From Glycocaulis profundi (GTDB lineage Bacteria; Pseudomonadota; Alphaproteobacteria; Caulobacterales; Maricaulaceae), in the NCBI GenBank assembly GCA_007050995.1, contig VJOU01000001.1, positions 158,391 to 222,390 on the forward strand: a DNA stretch of 64,000 nt, read 5' to 3'. The position numbers were made by a program, and so were the translations under genes. Position 1 is the stretch's first letter; the number at the start of each line of letters is the position of its first letter. Shown piece by piece: positions 10,561 to 20,355 of this stretch. The notes beneath the pieces were generated by a model. The model was not told the DNA's origin. It ran no database searches and saw only the letters and a program-made list of their open reading frames with translations.

Positions 10561-10856
10561 AAGACGAGCCAGTCGTTCAGCTCCGCGTACAGATCGCGCC
10601 ATTGCGGGTTCTGGGCTTCGATCAGGTCGAGCTTCCATTTCCGGTTCCAGCGCTTGATGCGGCGTTCGCGCAGGATGGCGTGGGCGGTGCGGTCGTGGGC
10701 TTCGAGCCAGACGAGATTGAACACCCTGTACTTCCAGACGAACTCGGAGCCCTGACCGATGCGGTGCTGATGGATGCGCACCCCCGGGTCGCCGCATGAG
10801 CCGGTGTAGAGGGTGCCGTTCCGCCTCGAGGCGAGAATGTAGACATAGGCGGTCAT
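10557..10856 (-). CDS. Stand-alone GIY-YIG nuclease
   Basis: 99-aa protein that is almost entirely one GIY-YIG domain. The signature strands are YVYIL (4-8) and LYTG (16-19); the catalytic Arg is R27 in RIHQH and the metal-binding Glu is E64 in ILRERRIKRW, so the active site looks complete. Proteins of this size are often annotated as UPF0213/YhbQ-like or excinuclease-like with no proven role. The gene is boxed in by two direct copies of a 180-base repeat, and its stop codon lies in the edge of the left copy, so gene and repeats probably travelled or evolved together. No Shine-Dalgarno is evident. Confidence 0.85.
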   Translation of the reverse strand: MTAYVYILASRRNGTLYTGSCGDPGVRIHQHRIGQGSEFVWKYRVFNLVWLEAHDRTAHAILRERRIKRWNRKWKLDLIEAQNPQWRDLYAELNDWLVF

Positions 10857-10933
10857 CGACGGAGCGTCGGGGTGGGCGCGCGGTCTTTCAACCTTGGTGG
10901 TTCGCTTCTACCCATTTCGGGGTGAGGGCGTGG

Positions 10934-11114
10934 CTCTGGGTCCCCGATCGAGTCGGGGGACCCCGGGAGCTGGCTGGAGTCGGGTAAAGATTAAACGCCG
11001 GGGTCCCGGGCTTGCCTGCCCTCGCGGAGGCGAGGGACCCGGGATCCAGAGGTCAGGGTCGATGGCGGGACTCTGGGTCCCCAATCGAGTTGGGGACCCC
11101 GGGGGGAGGCTCGG
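10934..11114. repeat. Direct repeat copy B, right of the GIY-YIG gene
   Basis: 181-base copy in the same orientation as copy A, sharing CTCTGGGTCCCCGATC at its start, CGCCGGGGTCCCGGGCTTG in the middle and GGTCGATGGCGGGACTCTGG near its end. It differs by an extra GC-rich hairpin insertion (CCTCGCGGAGGCGAGG) at 11020-11035. It ends 16 bases before the stop codon of the fadJ-like gene. Confidence 0.85.
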
Positions 11115-11129
11115 AAAAAGAGGAAGCCC

Positions 11130-13184
11130 CTACCCCGTGAACCTCTCCCCCTTCGCCGCCTTGTCCTGCAGCAGTTTCGCGATTTTGAAATCCTCGCCCA
11201 GCCGCGGGGCGTGGCGTTTGAGGGCGGCGACGATGGTGTCGAGGCCCTGGCTGTCGGCCCAGAACATCGGGCCGCCGGTATAGGGCGGCCAGCCATAGCC
11301 GTTGATCCAGACGATATCGATGTCGCTGGCGCGCTGGGCCATGCCTTCCTCGAGGATTTTCGCCCCCTCGTTGATCATGGGGTAGGTGAGGCGTTCGAGG
11401 ATTTCGCGGTCGCTGACGCCGCGCTGCTCGACGCCTTCCTTCTTCGCGAAGTCAGCAATGATCTGCTCGACTTCCTTCGACGGCGAGCCGCGGCGGTTTT
11501 CGTCGTAGTCGTAGAAGCCTTTGGACGTCTTCTGGCCCCGCCGCCCGCGCTCGCACAGAATGTCGCGCACGCTTTCGCCGTTGGAGGTCTCAGCGTTCCA
11601 GCCGATGTCCAGCCCGGCCAGATCGGCCATCTGGAACGGACCCATGGGCAGGCCGAAATCGGTCAGCACCCGGTCGACGTCCCAGGGTTTCGCGCCTTCC
11701 AGGATCAGCTTGTTGGCCTCGACCTGCCGGGCGGCGAGCATGCGGTTGCCGATGAAGCCGAAGCAGACCCCGGCCACCACTGCGACCTTGCCGATCCGCT
11801 TTGACAGATCCATCGCGGTCTTCAGCACGTCCGGCGCGGTCCTGTCCGCGCGCACGATTTCCAGCAGGCGCATCACGTTGGCGGGGGAGAAGAAGTGCAG
11901 GCCCAGCACGTCTTCGGGCCGCGAAGTGACCGCGGCCATCTCGTCGACGTTCAGATAGGAGGTGTTGGAGGCCAGTATCGCGCCGGGTTTGGCGATCTGG
12001 TCGAGCTGGCGGAACACGTCCTTCTTGATGGCCATGTCCTCGAACACGGCTTCGATGATCAGGTCGCAGCCCGACAGCGCCGCGTAATCGAGGGTGGGGG
12101 TGAGAAGGCTCATCGCCTTCTCCACCTGCTCGGGGGTGAAGCGGCCCCTGGCGGCGGAGCGCTCATAATTCTTGCGGATGGTGGCGACGCCGCGGTCCAG
12201 CGCCTCCTGCTTGCGCTCCACGATGGTCACGGGCAGGCCGGCGGTCAGGAAATTCATGGCGATGCCGCCGCCCATCGTGCCCGCGCCGAGAATCCCGACG
12301 GTCTTGATCTCGCGGCTCGGCGTGTCCTTGCCGACCCCGTCGATCTTGGCCGCGGCGCGCTCGGCGAAGAAGACGTGGCGCAGGGCGGCGGACTGGGCGC
12401 CGGTGACGAGCTTCATGAACAGCTCGCGCTCGACTTTCACGCCTTCGGCATAGGGCTTCTCGACCGCGGCGCGGACCGCCTCGATGCAGGCCTTGGGCGC
12501 TTCATAGCCTTTCAGGCGGCGGGCGTTTTCGGCCGCCCATGTGTCGAAGAAGGCCGGATCGAAGCCTTCGAGCCGGTCGGTGCGGGCGCTGGAGACGGGA
12601 TGCTCGGCGCGGTCCATGACCTCGCGCGCGAAGGCGATGGCGTCGGCCAGCAGACTGTCCTCGCCCGCCAGACGGTCGATCAGGCCGAGGCCTTCGGCTT
12701 TCTTCGCGGGAATCGGGTCGCCCTTGACGATCATGGGCAGGGCGGCTTCGGGGCCGATCACCCGGGGCAGGCGCTGGGTGCCGCCCGCGCCGGGCAGGAT
12801 GCCAAGCTTGACCTCGGGCAGGCCGAGCTTCGCGCTCGGCACGGCGATGCGCCAGTGGCAGCCGAGCGCCACCTCCAGCCCGCCGCCCAGCGCCGTGCCG
12901 TGGATGGCGGCCACGACCGGCTTGGCGCTGGCCTCGATGGCGTCGATCACCTCGGGCAGAGACGGGCCGACGGGGGGCTTGCCGAACTCGGTGATGTCCG
13001 CGCCCGCGAAGAAGGTGCGGCCCTCGCAGGCGATGACCACGGCCCGGATCGCGTCGTCGGAGGCGGCCTGTGCGATGGCGTCGGCCAGCCCGGCGCGGAC
13101 GGCCTGACCCAGCGCGTTCACCGGCGGGTTGTCGGACGTGACGACGAGGACGTCTCCGTCCTGTCTGGTGGTGATCGGCGACAT
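11130..13184 (-). CDS. fadJ: Bifunctional enoyl-CoA hydratase / 3-hydroxyacyl-CoA dehydrogenase
   Basis: 684-aa multifunctional beta-oxidation enzyme. The N-terminal crotonase domain (about 1-185) has the oxyanion segments [10 protein letters not shown] and [13 protein letters not shown]. The NAD-binding domain begins near 295 with [13 protein letters not shown] and includes [10 protein letters not shown] with the catalytic His; the C-terminal helical repeats end in [13 protein letters not shown]. It hydrates 2-enoyl-CoA and oxidises 3-hydroxyacyl-CoA. Start ATG 13184 has GGGAGG 5 bases upstream; the longer frame to 13241 lacks one. A FadB/FadJ split cannot be decided, but there is no adjacent fadA. 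A candidate operator shared with the tandem TetR promoter lies 54 bases upstream. Confidence 0.93.
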   Translation of the reverse strand: MSPITTRQDGDVLVVTSDNPPVNALGQAVRAGLADAIAQAASDDAIRAVVIACEGRTFFAGADITEFGKPPVGPSLPEVIDAIEASAKPVVAAIHGTALGGGLEVALGCHWRIAVPSAKLGLPEVKLGILPGAGGTQRLPRVIGPEAALPMIVKGDPIPAKKAEGLGLIDRLAGEDSLLADAIAFAREVMDRAEHPVSSARTDRLEGFDPAFFDTWAAENARRLKGYEAPKACIEAVRAAVEKPYAEGVKVERELFMKLVTGAQSAALRHVFFAERAAAKIDGVGKDTPSREIKTVGILGAGTMGGGIAMNFLTAGLPVTIVERKQEALDRGVATIRKNYERSAARGRFTPEQVEKAMSLLTPTLDYAALSGCDLIIEAVFEDMAIKKDVFRQLDQIAKPGAILASNTSYLNVDEMAAVTSRPEDVLGLHFFSPANVMRLLEIVRADRTAPDVLKTAMDLSKRIGKVAVVAGVCFGFIGNRMLAARQVEANKLILEGAKPWDVDRVLTDFGLPMGPFQMADLAGLDIGWNAETSNGESVRDILCERGRRGQKTSKGFYDYDENRRGSPSKEVEQIIADFAKKEGVEQRGVSDREILERLTYPMINEGAKILEEGMAQRASDIDIVWINGYGWPPYTGGPMFWADSQGLDTIVAALKRHAPRLGEDFKIAKLLQDKAAKGERFTG

Positions 13185-13237
13185 GGGGGCCTCCCTTTCA
13201 TGCTGGCTCCGCCCCGGGCAGGGCGGGTTTTCTAAAT

Positions 13238-13259
13238 CCATACCCTGACATCGATCTGG
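13238..13259. promoter_or_regulatory. Candidate operator of the tandem TetR regulator upstream of fadJ
   Basis: 22-base site beginning CCATACCC and ending ATCTGG. It matches the palindrome between SDR2 and the tetR gene (17585-17606) at 16 of 22 positions, counted by eye, including the whole left arm. Spacing to the fadJ start is 53 bases. Binding is inference. Confidence 0.45.
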
Positions 13260-13378
13260 TTTGAAGGGGTGACAGCCTGTGCCGGAAAAGAAACGCGCTT
13301 GATGGCCGTGATCGCGGGCCGTATCATACCGAAAACACGAAAAGAACCACCGCCATGAGCGGCAGGGAGGACATCGCC

Positions 13379-15121
13379 ATGAGCGCGCAGCACGGCGGAG
13401 CCGATGCCGGACCGGGGCCGTCCTGGCCCGCGATGACGCTGGGGCAGGTGGAATCGGCGCTGACCGCGCCGGGCCAGCCCTTCGAGATCGAGACCGTCAC
13501 CATAAGCGGCGTGCCGACGAAAACGTGGAAGCACGCGCCCGCATCGCTGCGCGATCTGGCCCGGCACGCGCGGTCCCATGGCGGACGGGATTTCATGGTT
13601 CTGGACGATGAGCGGGTCTCTTACGAGGCGTGGTTCCGCGCCGCGGCGGCGCTGGCCCGGGAGCTGCGCGCGATGGGCGTGGTCAAGGGCGACCGGGTGG
13701 CGCTGGCCATGCGCAACCTGCCCGAATGGCCCGCCGCCTTTTTCGCGATCACCGCGCTGGGGGCCGTCGCGGTGCCGCTGAACGCGTGGTGGACGGGCGG
13801 GGAGCTGGCCTACGGGCTGGCCCAGTCGGGCTCGAAAGTCCTGATCTGCGACGGCGAGCGCTGGGAGCGGATCGCGGAGCGGCGGGGCGAGCTGCCCGCG
13901 CTGGAGGCGATTCTGGTCTGCCGGGGGGACGGCGTTTCGGCCGCGCCCGCCCGGGCGCTGGAGGACGTGATCGGGCGGCCTTCGGACTGGGCGGGTCTGC
14001 CCGAAGGCGATCTGCCCGAAGCGGAGATCGCCCCGGACGACGACGCGACGATCTTCTACACCTCGGGGACCACGGGAAAGCCCAAGGGCGCGCTGGGCAC
14101 GCACCGGAACCTGACCACCAACATCCTGACGGCGGCCTATGCGAACGCGCGTGGGGCGCTGCGGCGGGGCGAGGCGCCGCCCGAGACCGAGCCGAAATCC
14201 ATGCTGCTGGTGATCCCGCTGTTTCACGTCACCGCCTGCAGCGCGGTGATGATGGGCACGCTGTTCGCCGGTCACACCCTGATCTTCATGCGCCGCTGGG
14301 ACGCGCTGGAGGCGATGGGGATCATCGAGAGGGAGAAGGTGGCGGCCACAGGCGGGGTTCCGGCCATCGCCTGGCAGCTCATCGAACATCCCGAGCGGGG
14401 GCGGTTCGACCTGTCCTCTCTCGAAACCGTCTCCTATGGCGGGGCGCCCGCCGCGCCCGAGCTGGCCCGGCGGATACAGGCCGAGTTCGGCGCCGCGCCG
14501 GGCAATGGCTGGGGCATGACCGAGACCACGGCCACGGTGACCAGCCACACCGCCGAGGACTACTTGAACCGCCCCGACTCCTGCGGCCCGCCCGCGCCGG
14601 TGGCCGCGCTGAAGATCATGAGCCCGGACGGCGAGCGGGAGCTGCCGCCTGGCGAGGTGGGCGAGCTGTGGGCGAAGGGGCCCATGATCGTGAAGGGCTA
14701 CTGGAACGATCCCGAAGCGACCGCGAGCACCTTCACCGAGGGCTGGGTGAGGACGGGCGATCTGGCGCGGCTGGACGATGAGGGCTTCTGCGTCATCGTG
14801 GACCGGGCCAAGGACATCATCATCCGCGGGGGCGAGAACATCTATTCGAGCGAGGTGGAGAACGTGCTGTTCGACCACCCCGCCGTGACCGACGCGGCGC
14901 TGGTGGGCGTGCCCCACCGCACGCTGGGCGAGGAGCCCGCCGCGGTGGTCCATCTCGCGCCGGGCATGAGGGCGGGCGAAAAGGAGCTGCAGGACTGGGT
15001 GCGGGCGCGGCTGGCGGGCTTCAAAGTTCCCGTGCGGATCGTGTTCTCGGACGCCCCCCTGCCGCGCAACGCCAACGGCAAGATCCTCAAATCGGAGCTG
15101 AAGGCGCTGTTCGGAGCCTAA
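13379..15121 (+). CDS. Acyl-CoA synthetase (AMP-forming)
   Basis: 580-aa ANL-superfamily ligase that activates a carboxylic acid as acyl-adenylate and then acyl-CoA. The P-loop-like motif is [13 protein letters not shown]5 region [10 protein letters not shown]7 [15 protein letters not shown], the hinge [20 protein letters not shown], and the C-terminal catalytic lysine in [11 protein letters not shown]. Start ATG 13379 has GGGAGG 8 bases upstream; an ATG at 13355 in frame has none. Divergent from fadJ across a 194-base gap. Context suggests a medium- or long-chain fatty acid, but chain length cannot be read from sequence. Its stop overlaps the stop of the convergent thioesterase gene. Confidence 0.92.
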   Translation: MSAQHGGADAGPGPSWPAMTLGQVESALTAPGQPFEIETVTISGVPTKTWKHAPASLRDLARHARSHGGRDFMVLDDERVSYEAWFRAAAALARELRAMGVVKGDRVALAMRNLPEWPAAFFAITALGAVAVPLNAWWTGGELAYGLAQSGSKVLICDGERWERIAERRGELPALEAILVCRGDGVSAAPARALEDVIGRPSDWAGLPEGDLPEAEIAPDDDATIFYTSGTTGKPKGALGTHRNLTTNILTAAYANARGALRRGEAPPETEPKSMLLVIPLFHVTACSAVMMGTLFAGHTLIFMRRWDALEAMGIIEREKVAATGGVPAIAWQLIEHPERGRFDLSSLETVSYGGAPAAPELARRIQAEFGAAPGNGWGMTETTATVTSHTAEDYLNRPDSCGPPAPVAALKIMSPDGERELPPGEVGELWAKGPMIVKGYWNDPEATASTFTEGWVRTGDLARLDDEGFCVIVDRAKDIIIRGGENIYSSEVENVLFDHPAVTDAALVGVPHRTLGEEPAAVVHLAPGMRAGEKELQDWVRARLAGFKVPVRIVFSDAPLPRNANGKILKSELKALFGA

Positions 15122-15912
15122 CCGAACAGCGCCACGCTCTGCATCCCCGCCGCGACCGGGGTTCCGCTTGTGCTCCACAGGCCCATGGACTGGCTGGAGG
15201 AGCCGGACCGGGCCTGTTCGGCGGTCGAGCGCGACAGCCACCAGCCGTCTGAGGTGCGGGGCTCGGCGGCGAGCAGGTTGATCATCCAGGTCAGGGAACT
15301 GACGGGCACGAAGCTGTCGTGCAGAGCCATGGCGGCGGGGGGCAGGGCGTCGCCGATGGCCATCAGCTCGACCATGGGGCGCAGGCCCTCGCGATCCTTC
15401 AGCCGGACCCAGCGCCGCAGATCGGGGCGGCGGACGTCTGATTTCGGCGCGGCGTGGCGGTATTCGAAATTCGACGTGAAGAAGGGAAAGCCCGGATCGT
15501 GATTGGCGATGGCCGCGTCCTGCGGCGCGGGGGCGTCCGGGGCGGGCATGTCGGAATGGTCCAGGCTGGAGCCCGGATCGGCCTGGAAGACGAACAGCGC
15601 CTTCATCGCCAGCGCCTCGCCGCTGGTCACGCTCGCCTCGATGAAGGCGGCGGTGCGGCCCCGGCGCAGCAGGGCGGTGCTCACCGAGACCTCGCCCGCG
15701 GCGGGGCCGATGAAGCTGATCTGGGCCGAGCGCAGGGGCGGCAGGTCGTCGGCGGAGCGGTACGCCGCCTCCAGAGCCAGGGCGGCGGTCAGCCCGCCAT
15801 AGGCGGTCCGGCCCTGCAGCCAGGCGTCGGGGATGGCGGCGATGAGCGCGCCGCCTTCGCTGCGCGCTCCGGCGATGATCTGCGGCAGGCTCACGATGTC
15901 AGTCAGACTCAC
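15118..15912 (-). CDS. Acyl-CoA thioesterase, double hot-dog type
   Basis: 264-aa protein of the TesB-like thioesterase family (two hot-dog halves; the first has [19 protein letters not shown], the second [14 protein letters not shown] and [17 protein letters not shown]). Expected to hydrolyse acyl-CoA to free acid and CoA. Start is GTG 15912, overlapping the stop of SDR1 by 4 bases (GTGA), so it is the last gene of a coupled SDR2-SDR1-thioesterase operon. A thioesterase beside a ligase suggests balancing of the acyl-CoA pool. Confidence 0.82.
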   Translation of the reverse strand: MSLTDIVSLPQIIAGARSEGGALIAAIPDAWLQGRTAYGGLTAALALEAAYRSADDLPPLRSAQISFIGPAAGEVSVSTALLRRGRTAAFIEASVTSGEALAMKALFVFQADPGSSLDHSDMPAPDAPAPQDAAIANHDPGFPFFTSNFEYRHAAPKSDVRRPDLRRWVRLKDREGLRPMVELMAIGDALPPAAMALHDSFVPVSSLTWMINLLAAEPRTSDGWWLSRSTAEQARSGSSSQSMGLWSTSGTPVAAGMQSVALFG

Positions 15913-16727
15913 CGGGACGGGTCCTCGAAGGCGGGGGTGAAGCGCGGGGTGGTGGGCATGGAGCTGGTCAGCCCGCCATCGACCGCGATGGCCTGCCCGT
16001 TCACGTAAGAGGCGGCGTCCGAGGCGAGGAAGAGCGCCATGGCGGCGATCTCTCCGGGCTCGCCGCCGCGCTGGAGCGGGTTGAGCTGGCCGATTTTCTC
16101 CATCTTGCCCGTCTGACGGGCGAAGTCGTAAAGCGGCTTGGTCATGCCCGTCTCGATCAGGCCGGGGCAGACCGCGTTGACCCGCACGCCGGTGCTCGTG
16201 AGCTGCTGGCAGGCGGTCTGGACCAGATTGATCACGCCCGCCTTGGAGGCGGAATACTGGGCCGGTCCGGCGCCCGAACGCAGGCCCGCCACCGAGGCGG
16301 TGCAGATGATCGAGCCGCCGCCCGCCTTGGCCATCACCGGGGCGGCGTGGCGGATGGCCAGATAGGGCCCGATCAGATTGACCCGCAGCACCTCGGCCCA
16401 GACCTCCGGCCCGGCGTCGAAAATGCCGCCCTGCAGCCCGCCGGTGATCCCGGCATTGGCGTAGAACACGTCCAGCCGGCCGAAACGCGACAGCGCCTCG
16501 TCGACCGCGCGCTTCACGTCCGGTTCGGAGCCTGCGTCCATGGTCATGGCATGGGCGGTCCCGCCCGCGTCGGCGATGGCCTTCGCGGTCTGCTCCACGT
16601 CGGGGGAGAGGTCGCAGGCGAGCACGTTCGCCCCGGCCTTGGCGAACAGCAGCGCGCTGGCGCGGCCGATGCCGGACGCGGCGCCGGTGACGACGGCCGT
16701 GCGGCCCTCAAGCGGGGTGTCGGTCAT
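15909..16727 (-). CDS. SDR family oxidoreductase (SDR1)
   Basis: 272-aa classical short-chain dehydrogenase. Cofactor motif TGAASGIG at residues about 14-21 with an acidic Asp at the end of beta-2 (ACDLSPD), which favours NAD(H); NAG in YANAGI; catalytic Ser in CTASVAG, Tyr and Lys in YSASKAG. Ends in the common AIAVDGG. It probably oxidises a 3-hydroxyacyl-CoA or related alcohol, judged from the neighbours. The start ATG 16727 overlaps the SDR2 stop by 4 bases (ATGA). Confidence 0.9.
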   Translation of the reverse strand: MTDTPLEGRTAVVTGAASGIGRASALLFAKAGANVLACDLSPDVEQTAKAIADAGGTAHAMTMDAGSEPDVKRAVDEALSRFGRLDVFYANAGITGGLQGGIFDAGPEVWAEVLRVNLIGPYLAIRHAAPVMAKAGGGSIICTASVAGLRSGAGPAQYSASKAGVINLVQTACQQLTSTGVRVNAVCPGLIETGMTKPLYDFARQTGKMEKIGQLNPLQRGGEPGEIAAMALFLASDAASYVNGQAIAVDGGLTSSMPTTPRFTPAFEDPSR

Positions 16728-17485
16728 ATGGTCGAGCCTCCGTCCACGACCACCATCTGGCCGTTCACGTAAGATGCCGCTTCGGAGGCGAGGAAGACAG
16801 CCGGGCCGGCCAGATCGCGCACCTCGCCCATCCGGCGCATGGGATGGGAGCGCTCGAACATGGCCTTGTTGTCGGGGTTCTCCCACAGGGGTCGGGCGAA
16901 CTCGGTCTTGATCAGGCCCGGCGCGATGGCGTTCACCCGCACGTTATGGCGTCCGTACTCGACGGCATAGTTGCGCACGAGCTGGAAGTCGGCGGCCTTG
17001 GAGATGTTGTAGGCGCCGATGGTGTCCGACCCCCTGAGGCCCCCGATGGAGGACATGACGATGATCGAGCCGGCCTTGCGCTCGATCATCTCGGGTGCGC
17101 AGAGCTGGATCAGCCAGTGATTGGACAGGATGTTGTTGTCCATGATCTTGCGGAACTGGTCGTCGGAGATGCCCGCCATCGGGCCGTAATAGGGGTTGGA
17201 GGCGGCGTTGCAGACCAGGATGTCGACCTGGCCGAACGCCTCGCGGGTCTTCGCCACGAGGTGTTCGAGCGCTTCCTTGTGTGAGATCGAGGCGGCGATG
17301 GCTTTCGCGCGGCCCGGGTGGGACTTGTTGATGGCTTCGGCCACCTCGTCGCAGGCGTCCTGATTGCGGCTGGAGATCACCACGTTCGCGCCGTGGGCGG
17401 CGTATTCCTCGGCGATGGCGCGGCCGATGCCGCGGCTGGAGCCGGTGATGATGGCGGTCTTTCCGCTCAGATCGAACAGGGACAT
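16724..17485 (-). CDS. SDR family oxidoreductase (SDR2)
   Basis: 253-aa classical short-chain dehydrogenase and first gene of the SDR2-SDR1-thioesterase operon. Motifs: TGSSRGIG (about 15-22), SSRNQD after beta-2 (Arg here is often seen in NADP-preferring members), [10 protein letters not shown], catalytic Ser in [16 protein letters not shown] for Tyr/Lys. Start ATG 17485 is preceded by AAGGAG about 5 bases upstream. Divergent from the tandem TetR gene, with a palindrome between them. Exact substrate unknown. Confidence 0.9.
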   Translation of the reverse strand: MSLFDLSGKTAIITGSSRGIGRAIAEEYAAHGANVVISSRNQDACDEVAEAINKSHPGRAKAIAASISHKEALEHLVAKTREAFGQVDILVCNAASNPYYGPMAGISDDQFRKIMDNNILSNHWLIQLCAPEMIERKAGSIIVMSSIGGLRGSDTIGAYNISKAADFQLVRNYAVEYGRHNVRVNAIAPGLIKTEFARPLWENPDNKAMFERSHPMRRMGEVRDLAGPAVFLASEAASYVNGQMVVVDGGSTI

Positions 17486-17584
17486 GGACGCTCCTTCACG
17501 CGCGGCGCGGAGATCCCGCGCCGACCTGATCTTCAAAGTGGGCGATAACCGCGCCCCGGATCAAGACAGCAGGGCGATTTTTGT

Positions 17585-17606
17585 CCATACCCGAAACTCG
17601 GTATGG
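17585..17606. promoter_or_regulatory. Palindromic operator between SDR2 and tetR
   Basis: Inverted repeat with 7-bp arms CCATACC and GGTATGG separated by 8 bases, in the 234-base gap between the divergent SDR2 operon and the tandem TetR gene. This is the placement expected of an autoregulatory TetR operator. Left-arm copies also occur upstream of fadJ (13238) and thiolase (18948), and a weaker one upstream of the ligase (13324). Confidence 0.6.
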
Positions 17607-17719
17607 GCGCGGGCAGGCGCGGGACGGTTGCGGGCCGGGCGGCGGCTTCATAGTGTGGGCGCTTGCAGGGGCGGCGCTCAGGGGCGCGGCGCGCGGGGAT
17701 TTCGGGAAACAGGGACGAG

Positions 17720-18946
17720 ATGGACGATCTGGCCAGCGCGAAAACCGCGCGCTTTCACGAAAAGCGCGAACGCATCCTTGATGCGGCCACCGTGCTGATC
17801 AACCGCAACGGCGTGAAGGGCATGACCTTCGTGGACGTCGCGCAGATGGTGGACCTGAACACCACCTCGATCACCTATTACTTCAAGCGCCGGGAGCTGC
17901 TGGCCGCCGCCGTGCTGGAGCGGGCGCTGGACCGGATCGAGAGCGCGATCCGCAGGGCGGGCGAACTGTCCACGCCCCGCGAGCGGGTGGCCGCGCTGGT
18001 GGCTGACAGCTTCGCCCTGCAGGCGGGCATCCGCCGCCGCGAGGAGCGGCCCATCGCCATCCTGTCGGACATGCGCGCCCTGAGCGAGCCCCTGCGCGGC
18101 GAGCTGAACGCGCGCTATGTCGAGATGGTGCGGGCACTGCGCGGCTTCTTCGACGCGGGGGAAGACGAGGCGGGCAAAGCGCGGGCGATGGTCCGCGCCC
18201 ACGTTCTGGTGCAGAACCTGTTCTGGCTGCCCGCCTGGCTGGACCGGTATTCCACAGGGGATTTCGAGCGGGTCGAACGCCGCCTGATGGAGGTGTTCGA
18301 GCACGGGATCGCGCCCGAAGGCGCGCCCTGGGCGCCGCAGATGCTGGCCATCGACGAAAGCGCGCTCAGGACCGGCATCGAAGGCATGCCGGACAATTTC
18401 ATGCGCGCGGCGACCGGCCTGATCAACGAGCGCGGCTATCGCGGCGCCAGCGTGGAGCAGATCGCGTCCGAGCTGAACGTCACCAAGGGCAGCTTCTACC
18501 ACCATCTCGAGGCCAAGGACGATCTGGTGCTGGAGTGCTTCGGGCGCTCTTATGGCCGGGTGTCGCTGGTCCAGCGGGCGGCCGCGAACGCGGGCGGCGA
18601 TCACTGGCGCCAGCTCTCCTCGGCGGTGGCGACCCTGCTGGACGTGCAGTTCTTCTCCGACTTTCCGCTGCTGCGGACCACCGCGCTTCAGGCCCTGCCC
18701 GGGGACGTGCGGGCGGACGTGATGGACCGGTCCAACCGCATGGCGCGGCGCTTCGCGGGCATGATGATGGACGGGATCACCGAAGGCACGGTGCGCGCGG
18801 TCGATCCGCTGATCGCCAGCCAGGTGCTCATGGGCGCGATCAACGCCGCCTACGATCTGAGGAAATGGGCCACGGGGATGAAGCGCGAGGCGGCCATCGC
18901 CCATTACGGATCGACGCTGGCGCGCGGCCTGTTCGACGACGCCTGA
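17720..18946 (+). CDS. Tandem (fused) TetR-family regulator
   Basis: 408-aa protein containing two TetR units in one chain. The first helix-turn-helix is at about residues 14-65 (RILDAATVLINRNGVKG, DLNTTSITYYFKRRELL); the second is at about 215-265 (ATGLINERGYRGASVEQIAS, NVTKGSFYHHLEAKDDL). Each is followed by an all-helical ligand-type region. Normal TetR proteins are about 200 aa and dimerise; a fused pair could act as a single-chain pseudo-dimer. Start ATG 17720 has AGGG 5 bases upstream. Placement inside the acyl-CoA cluster suggests control by an acyl-CoA. Confidence 0.88.
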   Translation: MDDLASAKTARFHEKRERILDAATVLINRNGVKGMTFVDVAQMVDLNTTSITYYFKRRELLAAAVLERALDRIESAIRRAGELSTPRERVAALVADSFALQAGIRRREERPIAILSDMRALSEPLRGELNARYVEMVRALRGFFDAGEDEAGKARAMVRAHVLVQNLFWLPAWLDRYSTGDFERVERRLMEVFEHGIAPEGAPWAPQMLAIDESALRTGIEGMPDNFMRAATGLINERGYRGASVEQIASELNVTKGSFYHHLEAKDDLVLECFGRSYGRVSLVQRAAANAGGDHWRQLSSAVATLLDVQFFSDFPLLRTTALQALPGDVRADVMDRSNRMARRFAGMMMDGITEGTVRAVDPLIASQVLMGAINAAYDLRKWATGMKREAAIAHYGSTLARGLFDDA

Positions 18947-18947
18947 G

Positions 18948-18969
18948 CCATACCGCAGTTTTTAACGCC
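18948..18969. promoter_or_regulatory. Possible half-operator upstream of thiolase
   Basis: CCATACCG at 18948-18955, the left arm of the 17585 palindrome, starting just after the tetR stop and 134 bases before the thiolase start. The right arm is not recognisable, so this is weak: a 7-mer of this kind is expected several times by chance in 64 kb. Confidence 0.25.
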
Positions 18970-19082
18970 TCTTGCTTCGCCCCCGCGGCGGGTGTTTATT
19001 GCTTCGCAGCAAAACAGGGTGACCGCCGCGCGCGACCGCGCGGGCAGGGATGCCCGATGTTCAAAACCGGGAGGAGATCGCC

Positions 19083-20285
19083 ATGCGCGACGCCGTCATC
19101 GTTTCCACCGCCCGCACGCCCATCGGGCGCGCCTATCGCGGCGCGTTCAACAACACCCAGGCCCAGGAGCTGGGCGGGCATGCGATCCGCAACGCGGTCG
19201 AGCGCGCGGGCGTCGACCCCGCCGAGATCGATGACGTCGTGATGGGCGCGGCCATGCAGCAGGGCTCCACCTTCCAGAACACCGCGCGCCAGTGCGCCAT
19301 CCGCGCCGGCCTGCCCACCGCGGTGTCGGGCATGAGCGTGGACCGCCAGTGCGCCTCGGGCCTGATGGCCATCGCCATCGCGGCCAAGCAGATCATCGCC
19401 GACGGCCAGACCGTGACCGTGGGCGGGGGGCTGGAATCCATCTCGCTGGTCCAGAACGAGCACATGAACATCCACCGGGCCTTCGACCCGTGGATCAACG
19501 AGCACCGGCCCGACCTGTACATGTCCATGCTGGAGACCGCCGAGATCGTCGCGGACCGCTATGGCGTGTCCCGCGAGGCCCAGGATGAATACGCCCTGCA
19601 GTCGCAGCAGCGCACCGCCGCCGCGCAGGCGGCCGGAAAGCTCGATGACGAGATCGTGCCGCTGCCGTCGAAAATGGGCGTGATGGACAAGCAGACCGGC
19701 GAGATTTCCTTCAAGGACGTCACGCTGGCCAAGGACGAGGGCAACCGGCCCGAGACCACGCTGGAAGGCCTTCAGGGCCTGCAGCCGGTCCAGAAGAACG
19801 GCCAGAAGGTCAAAGAGGGCCGCTTCATCACCGCGGGCAATGCCAGCCAGCTCTCGGACGGCGCCAGCGCCTCGGTGCTGATGGAGGCCAAGGAGGCGGA
19901 GAAGCGCGGGCTGACGCCGCTGGGCCGCTATGTCGGCATCGCGGTGGCGGGGCTGGACCCCGACGAGATGGGCATCGGCCCGGTTTATGCCGTGCCGAAG
20001 CTGCTCAAGGCCAATGGCCTGAAGATGGACGATATCGGCCTGTGGGAGCTCAACGAGGCGTTCGCGGTCCAGGTGCTCTACTGCCGCGACAAGCTGGGCA
20101 TTCCCGACGAGCTGCTGAACGTGAACGGCGGCGCGATCTCCATCGGCCACCCCTATGGCATGAGCGGCGCGCGCATGACCGGCCACGCCCTGATCGAGGG
20201 CAAGCGCCGCGGCGCGAAATACGTCGTCGTCACCATGTGCGTGGGCGGCGGCATGGGCGCGGCGGGTCTGTTCGAAGTTCTGTAA
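19083..20285 (+). CDS. Thiolase (acetyl-CoA C-acyltransferase)
   Basis: 400-aa thiolase-fold enzyme that cleaves 3-ketoacyl-CoA with CoA (or condenses acetyl-CoA). The nucleophile is C90 in [13 protein letters not shown] holds the conserved Asn, the base pair is H356 in [10 protein letters not shown] and C386 in CVGGGMG. Start ATG 19083 has GGGAGGAG 7 bases upstream. It lies 136 bases after tetR on the same strand and ends at a strong terminator. It completes the hydratase/dehydrogenase/thiolase set with the fadJ-like gene 6 kb away. Substrate length cannot be read. Confidence 0.93.
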   Translation: MRDAVIVSTARTPIGRAYRGAFNNTQAQELGGHAIRNAVERAGVDPAEIDDVVMGAAMQQGSTFQNTARQCAIRAGLPTAVSGMSVDRQCASGLMAIAIAAKQIIADGQTVTVGGGLESISLVQNEHMNIHRAFDPWINEHRPDLYMSMLETAEIVADRYGVSREAQDEYALQSQQRTAAAQAAGKLDDEIVPLPSKMGVMDKQTGEISFKDVTLAKDEGNRPETTLEGLQGLQPVQKNGQKVKEGRFITAGNASQLSDGASASVLMEAKEAEKRGLTPLGRYVGIAVAGLDPDEMGIGPVYAVPKLLKANGLKMDDIGLWELNEAFAVQVLYCRDKLGIPDELLNVNGGAISIGHPYGMSGARMTGHALIEGKRRGAKYVVVTMCVGGGMGAAGLFEVL

Positions 20286-20312
20286 CCGCCTGATTTCAGA
20301 GCTGTTGCTGCG

Positions 20313-20345
20313 AAAATGCTGCAGGCGGATCGCCTGCAGCATTTT
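20313..20345. terminator. Bidirectional terminator after thiolase
   Basis: Perfect inverted repeat with 15-bp arms (20313-20327 and 20331-20345, loop GAT) whose outer bases form AAAA and TTTT(T) runs. It separates the convergent thiolase and aldo/keto reductase genes. Confidence 0.92.
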
Positions 20346-20355
20346 TCACGTCCGC

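Noticed and set aside
10313-11129. Repeat-rich region as a CRISPR array
   Set aside because: Units are about 180 bases, only two or three, and made of short palindromes with no regularly spaced unique spacers; there are no cas genes.
13232-15241. Long minus-strand open frame opposite the acyl-CoA ligase
   Set aside because: Runs antisense to a gene with all ligase motifs; composition is Arg/His/Pro/Gly-rich, typical of the GC-rich shadow of a real gene.
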